Both the position numbers and the translations under genes were made by a program. Positions 43,123 through 51,343 of a stretch of DNA of 64,000 nt are shown piece after piece. Each line of letters starts with the position of its first letter. The first letter of the stretch is position 1. Origin of the DNA: Saprospiraceae bacterium (GTDB lineage Bacteria > Bacteroidota > Bacteroidia > Chitinophagales > Saprospiraceae). Under the pieces are notes generated by a model that had not been told where the DNA came from, did no database searches, and worked only from the letters and a program-made list of their open reading frames with translations. The stretch covers positions 1-64,000 of the forward strand of contig JAHDGJ010000013.1 in assembly GCA_020627705.1 (NCBI GenBank), read 5' to 3'.

Positions 43123-44937
43123 TTATATCTCTCCTGCAACGGACTCGTTAATATTGACCAAATGATCTCCAATTCTTTCTAAAGAAGAAAACAAATTTGT
43201 AAAGACCAAAGCAGAATTGACATTATATTCCTTGGAGTTTAAATTGGCCTGATTAAAATCTCGCATTTTATTTCGTTGGTTGTTTATATCGTCCTCTAAC
43301 TCATAACAACGTTCCAAAGTGGCTTGGTCATACGAAATCAAATTTAAGTTGTTATTCATTTCTTCAAACGCTGTTCGCACTATCTCAATCAAGTCATTCA
43401 TTTGATTCCGCTGCTCTGGGGTAAAATATATTTTCCGCGTTATTTTGCCTTCCATTGTCTTTCCTAGCTGATAAAAGATATCCCCTATCCTCTCCATATC
43501 ATTGCAGATATTAAAAAAGCTTCGTAATCGCACACTCGTCCTATGAGACATTTCCTTATCCGATAGATTGGTAATGTACTCTGTGATTTCTTTTTCAAAG
43601 CGATCCGTAATGTCTTCGTACTTCTTTAATTTGTTAATTAGTCCTATGCTTTCTTCATCATTTGTACAATTAATCAGATCCTTACTAAAATCCAACATTC
43701 GCGTGGTAATCTCACCATATCTGGCAACTTCCTTTTGTAATTCTACCGTAGCTAATTCAGGTGTTTTAACGGAGGAATCTATAAATTTAAGAGAATCAAA
43801 TTCATCTTCTTCTCCTCCAGGCTTAACAATTCGACCCGTCAGGCGTACGAAGAATCCCACAAAGCCAAACAATAAGGTGAGGTTAATAATATTAAACACA
43901 GTATGGAAGGCCGCCAGTGAGTCAGAAGTCGCCTGTCTAAATTTTGTATCTAGTGCTTCCTTTTCAGAAAGAATTTGGGCCTGAGACAAATTTGAATTTT
44001 GAATCGCTTCTAATTGACTGGCATACTTGGCATCATCCATATACGTAATAAAAGGCAATACCGTGCTCAGATATTCTACAAATACAAATAAACCTTTTAT
44101 AAAAAAGGGCATGAGTATGACCATCCAAATCACTCCAAACACATTAAACATGGTATGAAACCATGCTGCACGTTTGGCATTTCTGTTACCAATCAGAGCG
44201 GCGAACTGAGCCGTAATTGTTGTACCAATATTCTCACCCAAAACCATAGCAGCGGCAATATCAAAACTTAACCATCCGTTGATCACCATGGTTAAGGTAA
44301 TAGCCATTGCAGCCGAAGAAGATTGTACGATGATTGTCATCAAGGTTCCAACAAAAACGAAAAACAATCGTGAAAAGAATCCCCATTGGGCAAACTGATT
44401 TAAGAATGCCAAAGCTTCCGTATTGGCTTTCATATCTGGAACTGAGCCTTTCAAAAAACTGAGTCCTAAGAACAAGATGGCAAAACCGATAATAAATTCA
44501 CCCCAATGTTTTAGTCTTTCTTTGTTGCTCAACAACATGGGCAAGCCAAAGGCAAAGAGGGGCACCGAAATGGTACTCAAGCCAAACTTAAAACCAAAAA
44601 TGGTGATGATCCAAGCAGTTATAGTAGTCCCAACATTTGCTCCCATCATTACTCCAGCTGCTTCTACCAAACTTAGTAGGCCGGCATTGACAAAAGAAAC
44701 CGTCATTACTGTAGTTGCCGAAGAGGATTGCACAACGGCTGTAGTAAAAAAACCTGTAAAGACGCCAAGTATTCTGTTCTTGGTCATGGTTCTCAGAATA
44801 CTTCTCAATTGCGATCCAGCGGCTTTTTGAATACCATCGCTCATCATTTTCATCCCGTAGATGAAAAAACAAAGTGATCCTAAAATTTGAAAAACATCCC
44901 AGAGACCAAATTCCATTGCATACAGATTAGAATGCAA
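43123..44937 (-). CDS. Na/Pi cotransporter family protein with PhoU-like C-terminus
   Basis: A 604-residue phosphate transporter of the NptA/YjbB type. Two Na/Pi repeats carry the signature Gln-Ser-Ser-Ser (VVQSSSATTVMTV and IIVQSSSAAMAIT), each after glycine-rich helices (MMGANVGTTITAW, LGENIGTTITAQF). The last 200 residues are helical and PhoU-like (MERIGDIFYQLGKTME, LERIGDHLVNINES). Likely Na-driven phosphate movement across the inner membrane; some relatives export rather than import Pi. It is 59 bases downstream of the aspartic protease gene on the same strand, under the putative Pho-box promoter. Confidence 0.92.
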   Translation of the reverse strand: MHSNLYAMEFGLWDVFQILGSLCFFIYGMKMMSDGIQKAAGSQLRSILRTMTKNRILGVFTGFFTTAVVQSSSATTVMTVSFVNAGLLSLVEAAGVMMGANVGTTITAWIITIFGFKFGLSTISVPLFAFGLPMLLSNKERLKHWGEFIIGFAILFLGLSFLKGSVPDMKANTEALAFLNQFAQWGFFSRLFFVFVGTLMTIIVQSSSAAMAITLTMVINGWLSFDIAAAMVLGENIGTTITAQFAALIGNRNAKRAAWFHTMFNVFGVIWMVILMPFFIKGLFVFVEYLSTVLPFITYMDDAKYASQLEAIQNSNLSQAQILSEKEALDTKFRQATSDSLAAFHTVFNIINLTLLFGFVGFFVRLTGRIVKPGGEEDEFDSLKFIDSSVKTPELATVELQKEVARYGEITTRMLDFSKDLINCTNDEESIGLINKLKKYEDITDRFEKEITEYITNLSDKEMSHRTSVRLRSFFNICNDMERIGDIFYQLGKTMEGKITRKIYFTPEQRNQMNDLIEIVRTAFEEMNNNLNLISYDQATLERCYELEDDINNQRNKMRDFNQANLNSKEYNVNSALVFTNLFSSLERIGDHLVNINESVAGEI

Positions 44938-44996
44938 AGGTACTCAAGCAAAATCGAAATTAATCCGATTCAGACGACTTAAACTTTAAGAAATCA

Positions 44997-45854
44997 TTAT
45001 TGAATCAAGTATAGGTTTTTGGCTTGAAAGTCAAAAATGACTTCCTTCATCCCCAATTGATTCAAACTTAGAATTCCATCTAATTCTATCTCCATCTCTT
45101 GATTAAGAGAAGAAAAATTTTGGAAACTTATTTCGAAATTGCTAAATGCATGACTATTGAGCTTTACCCGCTCTAAACTAAACACAGAATTTTCCTTATT
45201 TGAATTTGAAGCCGTTTGAAGGATAATGTCTCTAGTATAACCAAGGTTTTTAATTTTTGCTTTGTGCTTTTGAGCCATAAAACTGATAGAAGCACCAGTA
45301 TCTAGTCCCACCAGGTATTGTTTCCCTTCAATTTCGATATTTAGAAGCGGCATTCCAGCTTCTAAATAAAAGTCTGTTTTGATGTATTTCTTTTCGCGAA
45401 GTTTTCGCTCCTCAAAGCGATTATTTAGACGAATTTGATTACTAGCATGATCAATATGAATGGTCCAATCTTCAAGAAAAGAAGAGCCCAAAATGCCTAA
45501 AATCCTTTTATTAGTCAAAAGCTCGAGCTCTTGTAAATCCATCGTATAAGCATCAATATCGATGAGATTCAAGTTGCCCAAGCGCACTTTATCGACATGT
45601 GCAACACCAGCTTCAGCCACGCCGGAAAGGGTTTGAAAGGCATCTAATTTATTAGAAGTAGTTTGGTTTAGAATAAGTTCATCCGCCCCAGTGTCAAAAA
45701 CTACATATCCTACTTCGTCTAAGATTTCGGCTTCCAAAAATATTAATCCGTGGGATTGATTAAATGGTATCGTGTGGGCTGCAGGTGACGTAGCAAAAGA
45801 GACATATGTACATGCACCAAAAAGTAGTATTAAGCTTATCGTTTTAAAACCCAT
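44997..45854 (-). CDS. Exported retropepsin-like aspartic protease with two DTG motifs
   Basis: A 285-residue protein with an N-terminal signal or anchor (MGFKTISLILLFGA) and two aspartic-protease half-domains in one chain: VVFDTGADELIL (Asp54 region) and VGLDTGASISF (Asp185 region), each followed by the hydrophobic strand pattern ILGSSFLEDW / ILSLNQLGM. This suggests an intramolecular dimer like pepsin but built from retropepsin-type halves. The substrate is unknown. It heads the operon with the Na/Pi cotransporter and probably chrA, behind the clearest promoter with Pho-box-like repeats in the window. Confidence 0.85.
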   Translation of the reverse strand: MGFKTISLILLFGACTYVSFATSPAAHTIPFNQSHGLIFLEAEILDEVGYVVFDTGADELILNQTTSNKLDAFQTLSGVAEAGVAHVDKVRLGNLNLIDIDAYTMDLQELELLTNKRILGILGSSFLEDWTIHIDHASNQIRLNNRFEERKLREKKYIKTDFYLEAGMPLLNIEIEGKQYLVGLDTGASISFMAQKHKAKIKNLGYTRDIILQTASNSNKENSVFSLERVKLNSHAFSNFEISFQNFSSLNQEMEIELDGILSLNQLGMKEVIFDFQAKNLYLIQ

Positions 45855-45870
45855 AACCTAACGATTTACT

Positions 45871-45952
45871 CAAATGTAACGAGAAAATGCTAGCAAATCA
45901 ACATTTGAGTAACCTTTTGTTAACATTAGGTTAACATTAAGCTTATATTTAC
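45871..45952 (-). promoter_or_regulatory. Promoter with tandem Pho-box-like 11-bp repeats
   Basis: On the minus strand TACATTTG (45871-45878) is a -7 box, with a TTG 20 bases upstream (45899-45901), 16 bases before the protease start codon. From 45898 to 45952 the plus strand shows five in-phase 11-base units opening TCAACA, GTAACC, TTAACA, TTAACA, CTTATA. Direct TTAACA repeats at 11-base spacing match the PhoP box of Bacillus and resemble cyanobacterial Pho boxes; the run begins on the -33 element, where an activator of this class binds. Confidence 0.68.
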
Positions 45953-46044
45953 ATGATATAGATGTACATTTACATCAAAGAGTAAGCCCCACTGAAATCA
46001 TCAATAGGGCTTCCATTCCAAATTATTGGAAAAATTGCAAGCTT

Positions 46045-46064
46045 GCCTCCGATATATCGGGGGC
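46045..46064 (-). terminator. Hairpin after the TonB receptor gene
   Basis: An 8-bp stem with core CCGATATATCGG lies 16 bases past the TonB receptor stop; on the transcript it is followed by a second small palindrome (GCAAGCTTGC) and five Ts. A likely but imperfect terminator, with one A-C mismatch on this strand. A further hairpin (AAGCCC/GGGCTT, 45984-46012) lies beyond it. Confidence 0.45.
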
Positions 46065-46079
46065 ATTTTACTTTCGATA

Positions 46080-48962
46080 CTATAATAATCTAAAGCCGAA
46101 GCTTATTCCAAAACTTAGACCTGGATCAAAACTTGAAAAAATTTGATCTGCTGCATTATATGACTGAAAAACAGACTCTCTTGAGCTATTCAAAATGTTG
46201 TTTACATTAAGACTCATTTTGACTTTCTCATCCTCTCCAAATGAATTATTCAAACTGAAGTTTAAACTGTGAAATGGCCGAGCATATACATCAGGAAACA
46301 ATCCCCCTCCTACCACGGCAAGTGTTCTCCCTTTAACGTTGTAAAACAATCCCATATCCAAAGGTTTGTTTTTAGCTTGATAGCTAAGTCCTGCATTTAC
46401 AATAAACGGCGCTTGCCCTGCCATTTGTCTAGAATCATTAATTGTCTCCCCTTCTTTTTCGAAGGCCTTTCTAGAATCATACTCCAATGCTGTCATCTCT
46501 ATACTCGATTCAACAACAGTTACATTGGTATTAAAACTTAAACCTTCCAATTTTGGCGAGAGAAAATCCAAGGCTTTTCGAACTTCCATTTCTATTCCGA
46601 ATACTTGGCCATCTCCTACATTTCGAGGTTGAAATTCGTTGGATGTTTGAGCCGCAGGAATTCGTACTAATTCGATCGGATTATCAAAAGTCTTGACAAA
46701 GGCACTAATCGAATACAATTGACCACGGTCTTGATACATCTCCCATCTCAAATCAAAGTTATTGATTCGTGTCTCAGATAAATTACCTCCCCAATCCTCA
46801 TATTGAAACAATGATCCATTGAAAATTCTATTCGAAATTGGATCCAAGATCTGAGCGAATGACAATTCCTTGAAGCTTGGTCTTGCGATTGATCTTGAAT
46901 ATGATACTCTTACATTTTGTTTGTCGGATATTGATTGGACCAAATTGAGCGAGGGAAATAAATCCAAAGAATCCAATACTTTCTGATTTTCCAAATTATT
47001 ACCCGTTCCAAAATTCGCATATTCAATATCCCTACCTGTATGACGTTGGGTAAATTTTTCCGCTCGTAATCCTGCAATCATCTTTAGCTTACTTGTCAGA
47101 TTTAAATCTGCGGAAACATAAGCTGAAGTATTGTTTACGTTTGAATTATACTCATTGGGATTCGGCGTATTGTTCCCTGAAGCATAATATATAACACCAC
47201 CGGGATAGATATTTTCTGGTGTCAACACTTCTGAAGGGTTACCTGTCCATGTAGGCTGTGTTCCAAAAAACTGCATATCAAAGGCTAAGATGTTATAGTC
47301 TCTTTCTTTATATACATGGCCAAATCCAAATTTCAATTTAGCTTCTTCTCCTTTGAATTGAAACTTTTTAGTCAAATCTACTTTTCCATTTAGGTTGACT
47401 TCATCCAAGTATCTCCAAAGTCTACTTGGGTTTCCTCCAGCACCTGCCACAAATTGCTGATTGTCTCCACCGAAGAAAGAATACGCTGTTTTCCGAATGT
47501 CAGGATCTGTTAGAGAAGACCAAGTTGGAGAAACCCTCCAGTCCAAATCCCAATTGGAATCTTTTGATGTATATCTACCATTCAACAACACATTTGTGAT
47601 TCGACGTTGTGAATATTCTAGATTATCTGAATTTGCTAAATATCCTGATTGACCTATAGCATCACTGTTATTATCAATAGCAAATTCGGCCGCTTTCGAT
47701 TCTCCGTTTTGTAGGTGAAGTACATTCAATTTATGTTTAGTGTATTTGGTCTTAAATGCCAAACCTGCCATACCACCGACTAAAATGTTTTCTTCTCCAA
47801 CATCGCCTTGCAAAGTAGTTGAATAAACTTGCTCATATTCATCAGAAGCAATAGGCTTTTGATATTCTCCATATTGAAGTTCTTGGTATAAACTTCTAGA
47901 GCTTCTATAAGCACCCGAAAAGATATATCCTAAGCTGTTGTCGTTTTTAAAATTTTTCTGATCTCCATAAGATAAGCCAATACTAAAATCAGGCATACTT
48001 GTTTTGGTTGTCGCATCCAAGGTTGGATTAAACGCACTGACAAAAGACTGAACAGTTGGTTGGTTATGACCACTAATAGGACTCGGCACAGTTTCCTCAA
48101 ACGCCAACTGTTGCAACTTTCGAGTGCCATCATCAATGCCCAACCAATCGGTCGATCCCCCTGCGTATGTCAAAAACTCACTGTTCAAATGCATGCTTGG
48201 ATTAAATCCAAGACCCAAGGATAATTCCATCATTCGCTCTTCCGGAAAATCTTTGGTTTCTATGTTGACCAAACCTCCTGTAAAATCTGCTGGCAATTCA
48301 GCCAAGGAAGACTTATACACCACCATGTTGTTTATTAGGTTGGTAGGAAAAATATCAATTTGCAAACTGTTTCTATCAGGATCCAAACCCGGAATCTCTA
48401 CTCCATTTAACATTGTTTTGGAGTATCGATCTCCCAATCCTCGAACGAAAACGTATTTGCCTCCCTCTACAGATACTCCAGTAACTCGTTTAACAGCATC
48501 TGCAGCATTAGAATCTCCAATCTTCTTGAATTTCGCGGCAGATATTCCGTCCAATAAGTTGGTCGCTTTTCGTTTAACCGTTGTGAGTGCAATTTCGGTA
48601 TTTCGGGATTGTGTAGCAGTGATCACTACTTCTTCTATCATCTCGGATTCTTCTTGAAGTCTGCCATTCACTTCGGTTATCTCGCCAGCCGTAACTACAA
48701 TATCACTAACTACTAGGTCAGCATAACTAATGTAGGAAAACACCAGTGTGTAAGTACCTGGATCAAGGCTGAGAGAAAACGCTCCATCAAGATCAGTGTC
48801 AGTCCCTGTACTAGTTTCTTTAACTAAAACAGTCCCAAACATAATCGGCTCACCAGATAGGTCGTCATAAACTTTTCCTCGAATGGTACCTTTTTGCGCA
48901 GTCAATGAAACCGCCATTAAAAACAAACAAAGAGTAAGTAACTTTTTTTGCAATTTTTCCAT
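46080..48962 (-). CDS. TonB-dependent outer-membrane receptor
   Basis: A 960-residue receptor: signal peptide (about 1-22), carboxypeptidase-regulatory-like domain (TIRGKVYDDLSGEPIMFGTV), TonB-box/plug (DSNAADAVKRVTGVSVEGGKYVFVRG split across the plug, then NGVEIPGLDPDR and FTGGLVNIETKD) and an outer-membrane barrel ending FGISFGFRLL. It is not of the SusC class, lacking its signature, and has no SusD partner. It is encoded after a beta-helix-like lipoprotein, a pairing seen in Bacteroidota near phosphate genes (recollection, not proof). A strong terminator lies 11 bases before its start codon, so expression depends on read-through. Confidence 0.92.
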   Translation of the reverse strand: MEKLQKKLLTLCLFLMAVSLTAQKGTIRGKVYDDLSGEPIMFGTVLVKETSTGTDTDLDGAFSLSLDPGTYTLVFSYISYADLVVSDIVVTAGEITEVNGRLQEESEMIEEVVITATQSRNTEIALTTVKRKATNLLDGISAAKFKKIGDSNAADAVKRVTGVSVEGGKYVFVRGLGDRYSKTMLNGVEIPGLDPDRNSLQIDIFPTNLINNMVVYKSSLAELPADFTGGLVNIETKDFPEERMMELSLGLGFNPSMHLNSEFLTYAGGSTDWLGIDDGTRKLQQLAFEETVPSPISGHNQPTVQSFVSAFNPTLDATTKTSMPDFSIGLSYGDQKNFKNDNSLGYIFSGAYRSSRSLYQELQYGEYQKPIASDEYEQVYSTTLQGDVGEENILVGGMAGLAFKTKYTKHKLNVLHLQNGESKAAEFAIDNNSDAIGQSGYLANSDNLEYSQRRITNVLLNGRYTSKDSNWDLDWRVSPTWSSLTDPDIRKTAYSFFGGDNQQFVAGAGGNPSRLWRYLDEVNLNGKVDLTKKFQFKGEEAKLKFGFGHVYKERDYNILAFDMQFFGTQPTWTGNPSEVLTPENIYPGGVIYYASGNNTPNPNEYNSNVNNTSAYVSADLNLTSKLKMIAGLRAEKFTQRHTGRDIEYANFGTGNNLENQKVLDSLDLFPSLNLVQSISDKQNVRVSYSRSIARPSFKELSFAQILDPISNRIFNGSLFQYEDWGGNLSETRINNFDLRWEMYQDRGQLYSISAFVKTFDNPIELVRIPAAQTSNEFQPRNVGDGQVFGIEMEVRKALDFLSPKLEGLSFNTNVTVVESSIEMTALEYDSRKAFEKEGETINDSRQMAGQAPFIVNAGLSYQAKNKPLDMGLFYNVKGRTLAVVGGGLFPDVYARPFHSLNFSLNNSFGEDEKVKMSLNVNNILNSSRESVFQSYNAADQIFSSFDPGLSFGISFGFRLL

Positions 48963-48973
48963 GTTACATGTTT

Positions 48974-49003
48974 AAAAAAGGAGTTTAGTTTTTTCCAAAC
49001 TCC
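48974..49003 (-). terminator. Terminator/attenuator just before the TonB receptor start
   Basis: On the minus strand GGAGTTTGG and CTAAACTCC form a nine-position stem (one mismatch) around AAAAAA, followed by TTTTTT. The T-run ends 11 bases before the TonB receptor ATG. There is no room for a promoter between them, so it can only attenuate read-through from the lipoprotein gene or shape the receptor's ribosome-binding region. Confidence 0.82.
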
Positions 49004-49031
49004 ATGTCTTTTTTTACTATTTCAAAATATT

Positions 49032-50384
49032 TTATAATCCTATAGAATTCAATGTGCCCGATGTTGCTCCCCAAGTCCAACCAAATTCAGAAGCATTTGG
49101 TCCAACTGTATTCGCATTCATTCCCACCTCAGTTCCTGCTCCAGCAGGAAAATCGACAAACATCGTTGCTGCGTCAAATCCCGCAGGTGCTGTAAATTCC
49201 CATGTGCCTGATGCACATAATCCATCTCCTCCAAAGCTTTCAATTCCAGCATTTGCATCGTAGCCCGCGTCAATCCCAAAAATGTATAAATTCGTAATTC
49301 CACTGTTGGTGTTGTCGTCCCAATCCACAAAGTGATCAATAGCTGCACCACCGTAAATAATTCCATTATCGAATGAGTTACACCCTTGAGTATAAGTACC
49401 CTCTGGACCATCCAATTCCATTGCACTTCCACCTTGAGGCAAAGCCACAATCCAATTGCTACAGGTTCCATTCCAAGCTTGATCAGTATCTAAACCGTCA
49501 TCACCACAATTCCAAACCAAAACATTTTCGAGACTTACTGTCCCACCAAACCATTCTATTCCATCATCTGCATTTGCCACAACCTCCACATTATTTATTT
49601 CTGTACCTGATCCAACACCTCCTAGTGTTAATCCATTTATCTCGTTACCCGCTCCGATGTTGGTACCACCATGTCTGATCGAAATGTAAGTAATACACCC
49701 TGAGTTATCCTCAGGATTATTCCCTCCATACAAGCCGTTAGAATCGGAGGTAGGAATTCCCTCTATTTGTAATTCTGCAACATCTTGGTCATTTTCGTTT
49801 TGAGCTGAAATTGGAGCATTTCCAAGAATTATCAACCCACCCCATAGACCTGGAACATTAGGCTCCAAATTTGGAGATGCAAAATTCCCTGCCGCTACCA
49901 TTTCAGGTGTTAATTCGTCTGCAATTGATGTCAATATAATTGGAGCTTCAGCAGTTCCTTTCGCATTAAGTTTACCTCCACGAGCAATCAACAAAGCGCT
50001 TGAGCTAGCACCTGCGCCAGCCTCGCCTTTTACGACAGTTCCTGCCTCGATGGTCAAGGTTACTCCAGATTCAACAGCCACTCTACCACCCAGTATCCAT
50101 GTTTTATCATTCGTCCATGTGACATCCGATGCAATGTTTGCTTCTACCCTTTCAATCGTTGGGTCACCTTCCTCTACGCAATCACAATCGGCTGTCAATA
50201 TTTCTCCTGGTGCACAAATCACCCCATCACAAGGACCCGCAGTACTCATACATGTACAATCCAATAGTTGCAAAGAACCTTCAGGGCATGTGTTATCACA
50301 TTCATTGTCACCATCGCCACATGAGGTAATAATCAATAATGAAGCAAAAAGAAGAATTGATAGTTGAGAGAATCGTTTTAACAT
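49032..50384 (-). CDS. Surface lipoprotein with Cys-rich modules and beta-helix-like body
   Basis: 450 residues from the ATG at 50384, which begins the lipoprotein signal (MLKRFSQLSILLFASLLIITSC); an earlier ATG at 50438 would precede the predicted transcription start. After the lipid anchor come two short Cys-rich repeats (CDNTCPEGSLQLLDCTC and CDGVICAPGEILTADCDC). Next is a region with VTLTIEAGTVVKGE and APIILTS, typical of a right-handed beta-helix seen in adhesins and carbohydrate-active proteins. It is probably the partner or substrate-binding lipoprotein of the TonB receptor encoded next. Possible Pho-box control is described separately. Confidence 0.8.
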   Translation of the reverse strand: MLKRFSQLSILLFASLLIITSCGDGDNECDNTCPEGSLQLLDCTCMSTAGPCDGVICAPGEILTADCDCVEEGDPTIERVEANIASDVTWTNDKTWILGGRVAVESGVTLTIEAGTVVKGEAGAGASSSALLIARGGKLNAKGTAEAPIILTSIADELTPEMVAAGNFASPNLEPNVPGLWGGLIILGNAPISAQNENDQDVAELQIEGIPTSDSNGLYGGNNPEDNSGCITYISIRHGGTNIGAGNEINGLTLGGVGSGTEINNVEVVANADDGIEWFGGTVSLENVLVWNCGDDGLDTDQAWNGTCSNWIVALPQGGSAMELDGPEGTYTQGCNSFDNGIIYGGAAIDHFVDWDDNTNSGITNLYIFGIDAGYDANAGIESFGGDGLCASGTWEFTAPAGFDAATMFVDFPAGAGTEVGMNANTVGPNASEFGWTWGATSGTLNSIGL

Positions 50385-50442
50385 CTTTGATTTCGTTTTT
50401 ATTAGTGAATATTTGACTCTTGCAATTTTTCCATTCACACTG

Positions 50443-50547
50443 CAAAATTAGGTGTGATTAAGAGCTGCTGAGTTTGGGGTATGTTATTTGTCTATTATGC
50501 GAGTGTTAAGCTTTATAAGCGTAGCTTAACCTTGGGTTAACATTAGA
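50443..50547 (-). promoter_or_regulatory. Promoter and distal Pho-box-like repeat of the lipoprotein/TonB operon
   Basis: TAATTTTG (minus strand, 50443-50450) is a TAnnTTTG match 58 bases before the lipoprotein ATG. Further upstream TTAACC (50526) and TTAACA (50537) are exactly 11 bases apart, the same arrangement and orientation as the stronger array at 45898. The 75-base distance to the -7 box is longer than usual for a Pho activator, so the link is tentative. An inverted repeat GTTAAGC/GCTTAAC (50505-50530) overlaps it. Confidence 0.42.
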
Positions 50548-50663
50548 CATCTTATGCACATCTAAACGACTGATTCACTGCGTTTTAAATCTTTGCAGAA
50601 GACTTTGTAAAGTAATTTACATTTGTTAACTCCAAATCCATCTAAAGGAGTTTTACATGTTAT

Positions 50664-50689
50664 TTAGTAGAGAATATTAGTAGAGAATA
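50664..50689 (+). repeat. 13-bp tandem duplication
   Basis: TTAGTAGAGAATA occurs twice in direct succession in the gap beyond the aquaporin stop. It is a simple duplication with no visible role. The same gap (50548-50707) also holds an AACTCC/GGAGTT inverted repeat (50628-50653) and no gene. Confidence 0.8.
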
Positions 50690-50707
50690 ATGTGCTTTTT
50701 AATGTGT

Positions 50708-51343
50708 TCAATCCTTAAAATACCACCATGTAACAGAGGCCATGATTGCACCAAGAATGGGTGCCAAAACATACATCCATAAGTCACTGAACTCCATCGA
50801 AACGACAGCAGGCCCTAGGGATCTTGCTGGGTTCATCGAGGCTCCAGTTATGGGTCCAGCAAAAATGGCTTCTACCCCTACAGTCGCGCCCACAGCTAAC
50901 CCTGTAAATGCTTCAATCTTTTTGTTTTGGCTTACAAACAGTATGACAAGCATTAAAATGTAAGTTAGAATAAGCTCGAGCACAAACGTTTGTATCCAAC
51001 TGCCTGAAGATCTGGTGGAGCCGAAGGAATCATGATTCGGAAACAATAAAGCCAAAATTACAGAAGCTAAAAGGGCCCCAGTACATTGTCCGATCAAGTA
51101 GCCCATCAAATTCCTCCGATTGAACCTATCCGTAAAAGCAAACGCAATGCTTACCGCTGGATTTATATGTGCTCCAGAGATTCTTCCAAATGTATAGATC
51201 ATGGCCATGACGATAAAACCAAACGTGATCCCAATTCCGACATTGGTTACGGCTCCAGACGATACGTCATCAATTACGATCGCCCCTGTTCCACAAAATA
51301 CAAGAGCAAAGGTGCCAATCAATTCGGCCAAATACTTTTTCAT
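50708..51343 (-). CDS. MIP family channel (aquaporin / AqpS-like)
   Basis: A 211-residue six-helix channel with both pore motifs, Asn-Pro-Ala at 61-63 (SGAHINPAVS) and 171-173 (GASMNPARSLGP), the second followed by the selectivity-filter Arg. Aquaporins encoded with ArsC (AqpS) let arsenite leave the cell down its gradient after arsenate reduction. The gene overlaps the arsenate reductase gene by four bases (ATGA), which strongly supports that role over general water transport, though specificity is inferred from context. Confidence 0.9.
   Translation of the reverse strand: MKKYLAELIGTFALVFCGTGAIVIDDVSSGAVTNVGIGITFGFIVMAMIYTFGRISGAHINPAVSIAFAFTDRFNRRNLMGYLIGQCTGALLASVILALLFPNHDSFGSTRSSGSWIQTFVLELILTYILMLVILFVSQNKKIEAFTGLAVGATVGVEAIFAGPITGASMNPARSLGPAVVSMEFSDLWMYVLAPILGAIMASVTWWYFKD

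Noticed and set aside
44423-44830. A 135-codon plus-strand reading opposite the Na/Pi cotransporter
   Set aside because: It mirrors a well-supported gene on the other strand, has no recognisable domain and no start context; the same holds for other long antisense readings such as 43568-43984 and 48124-48657.
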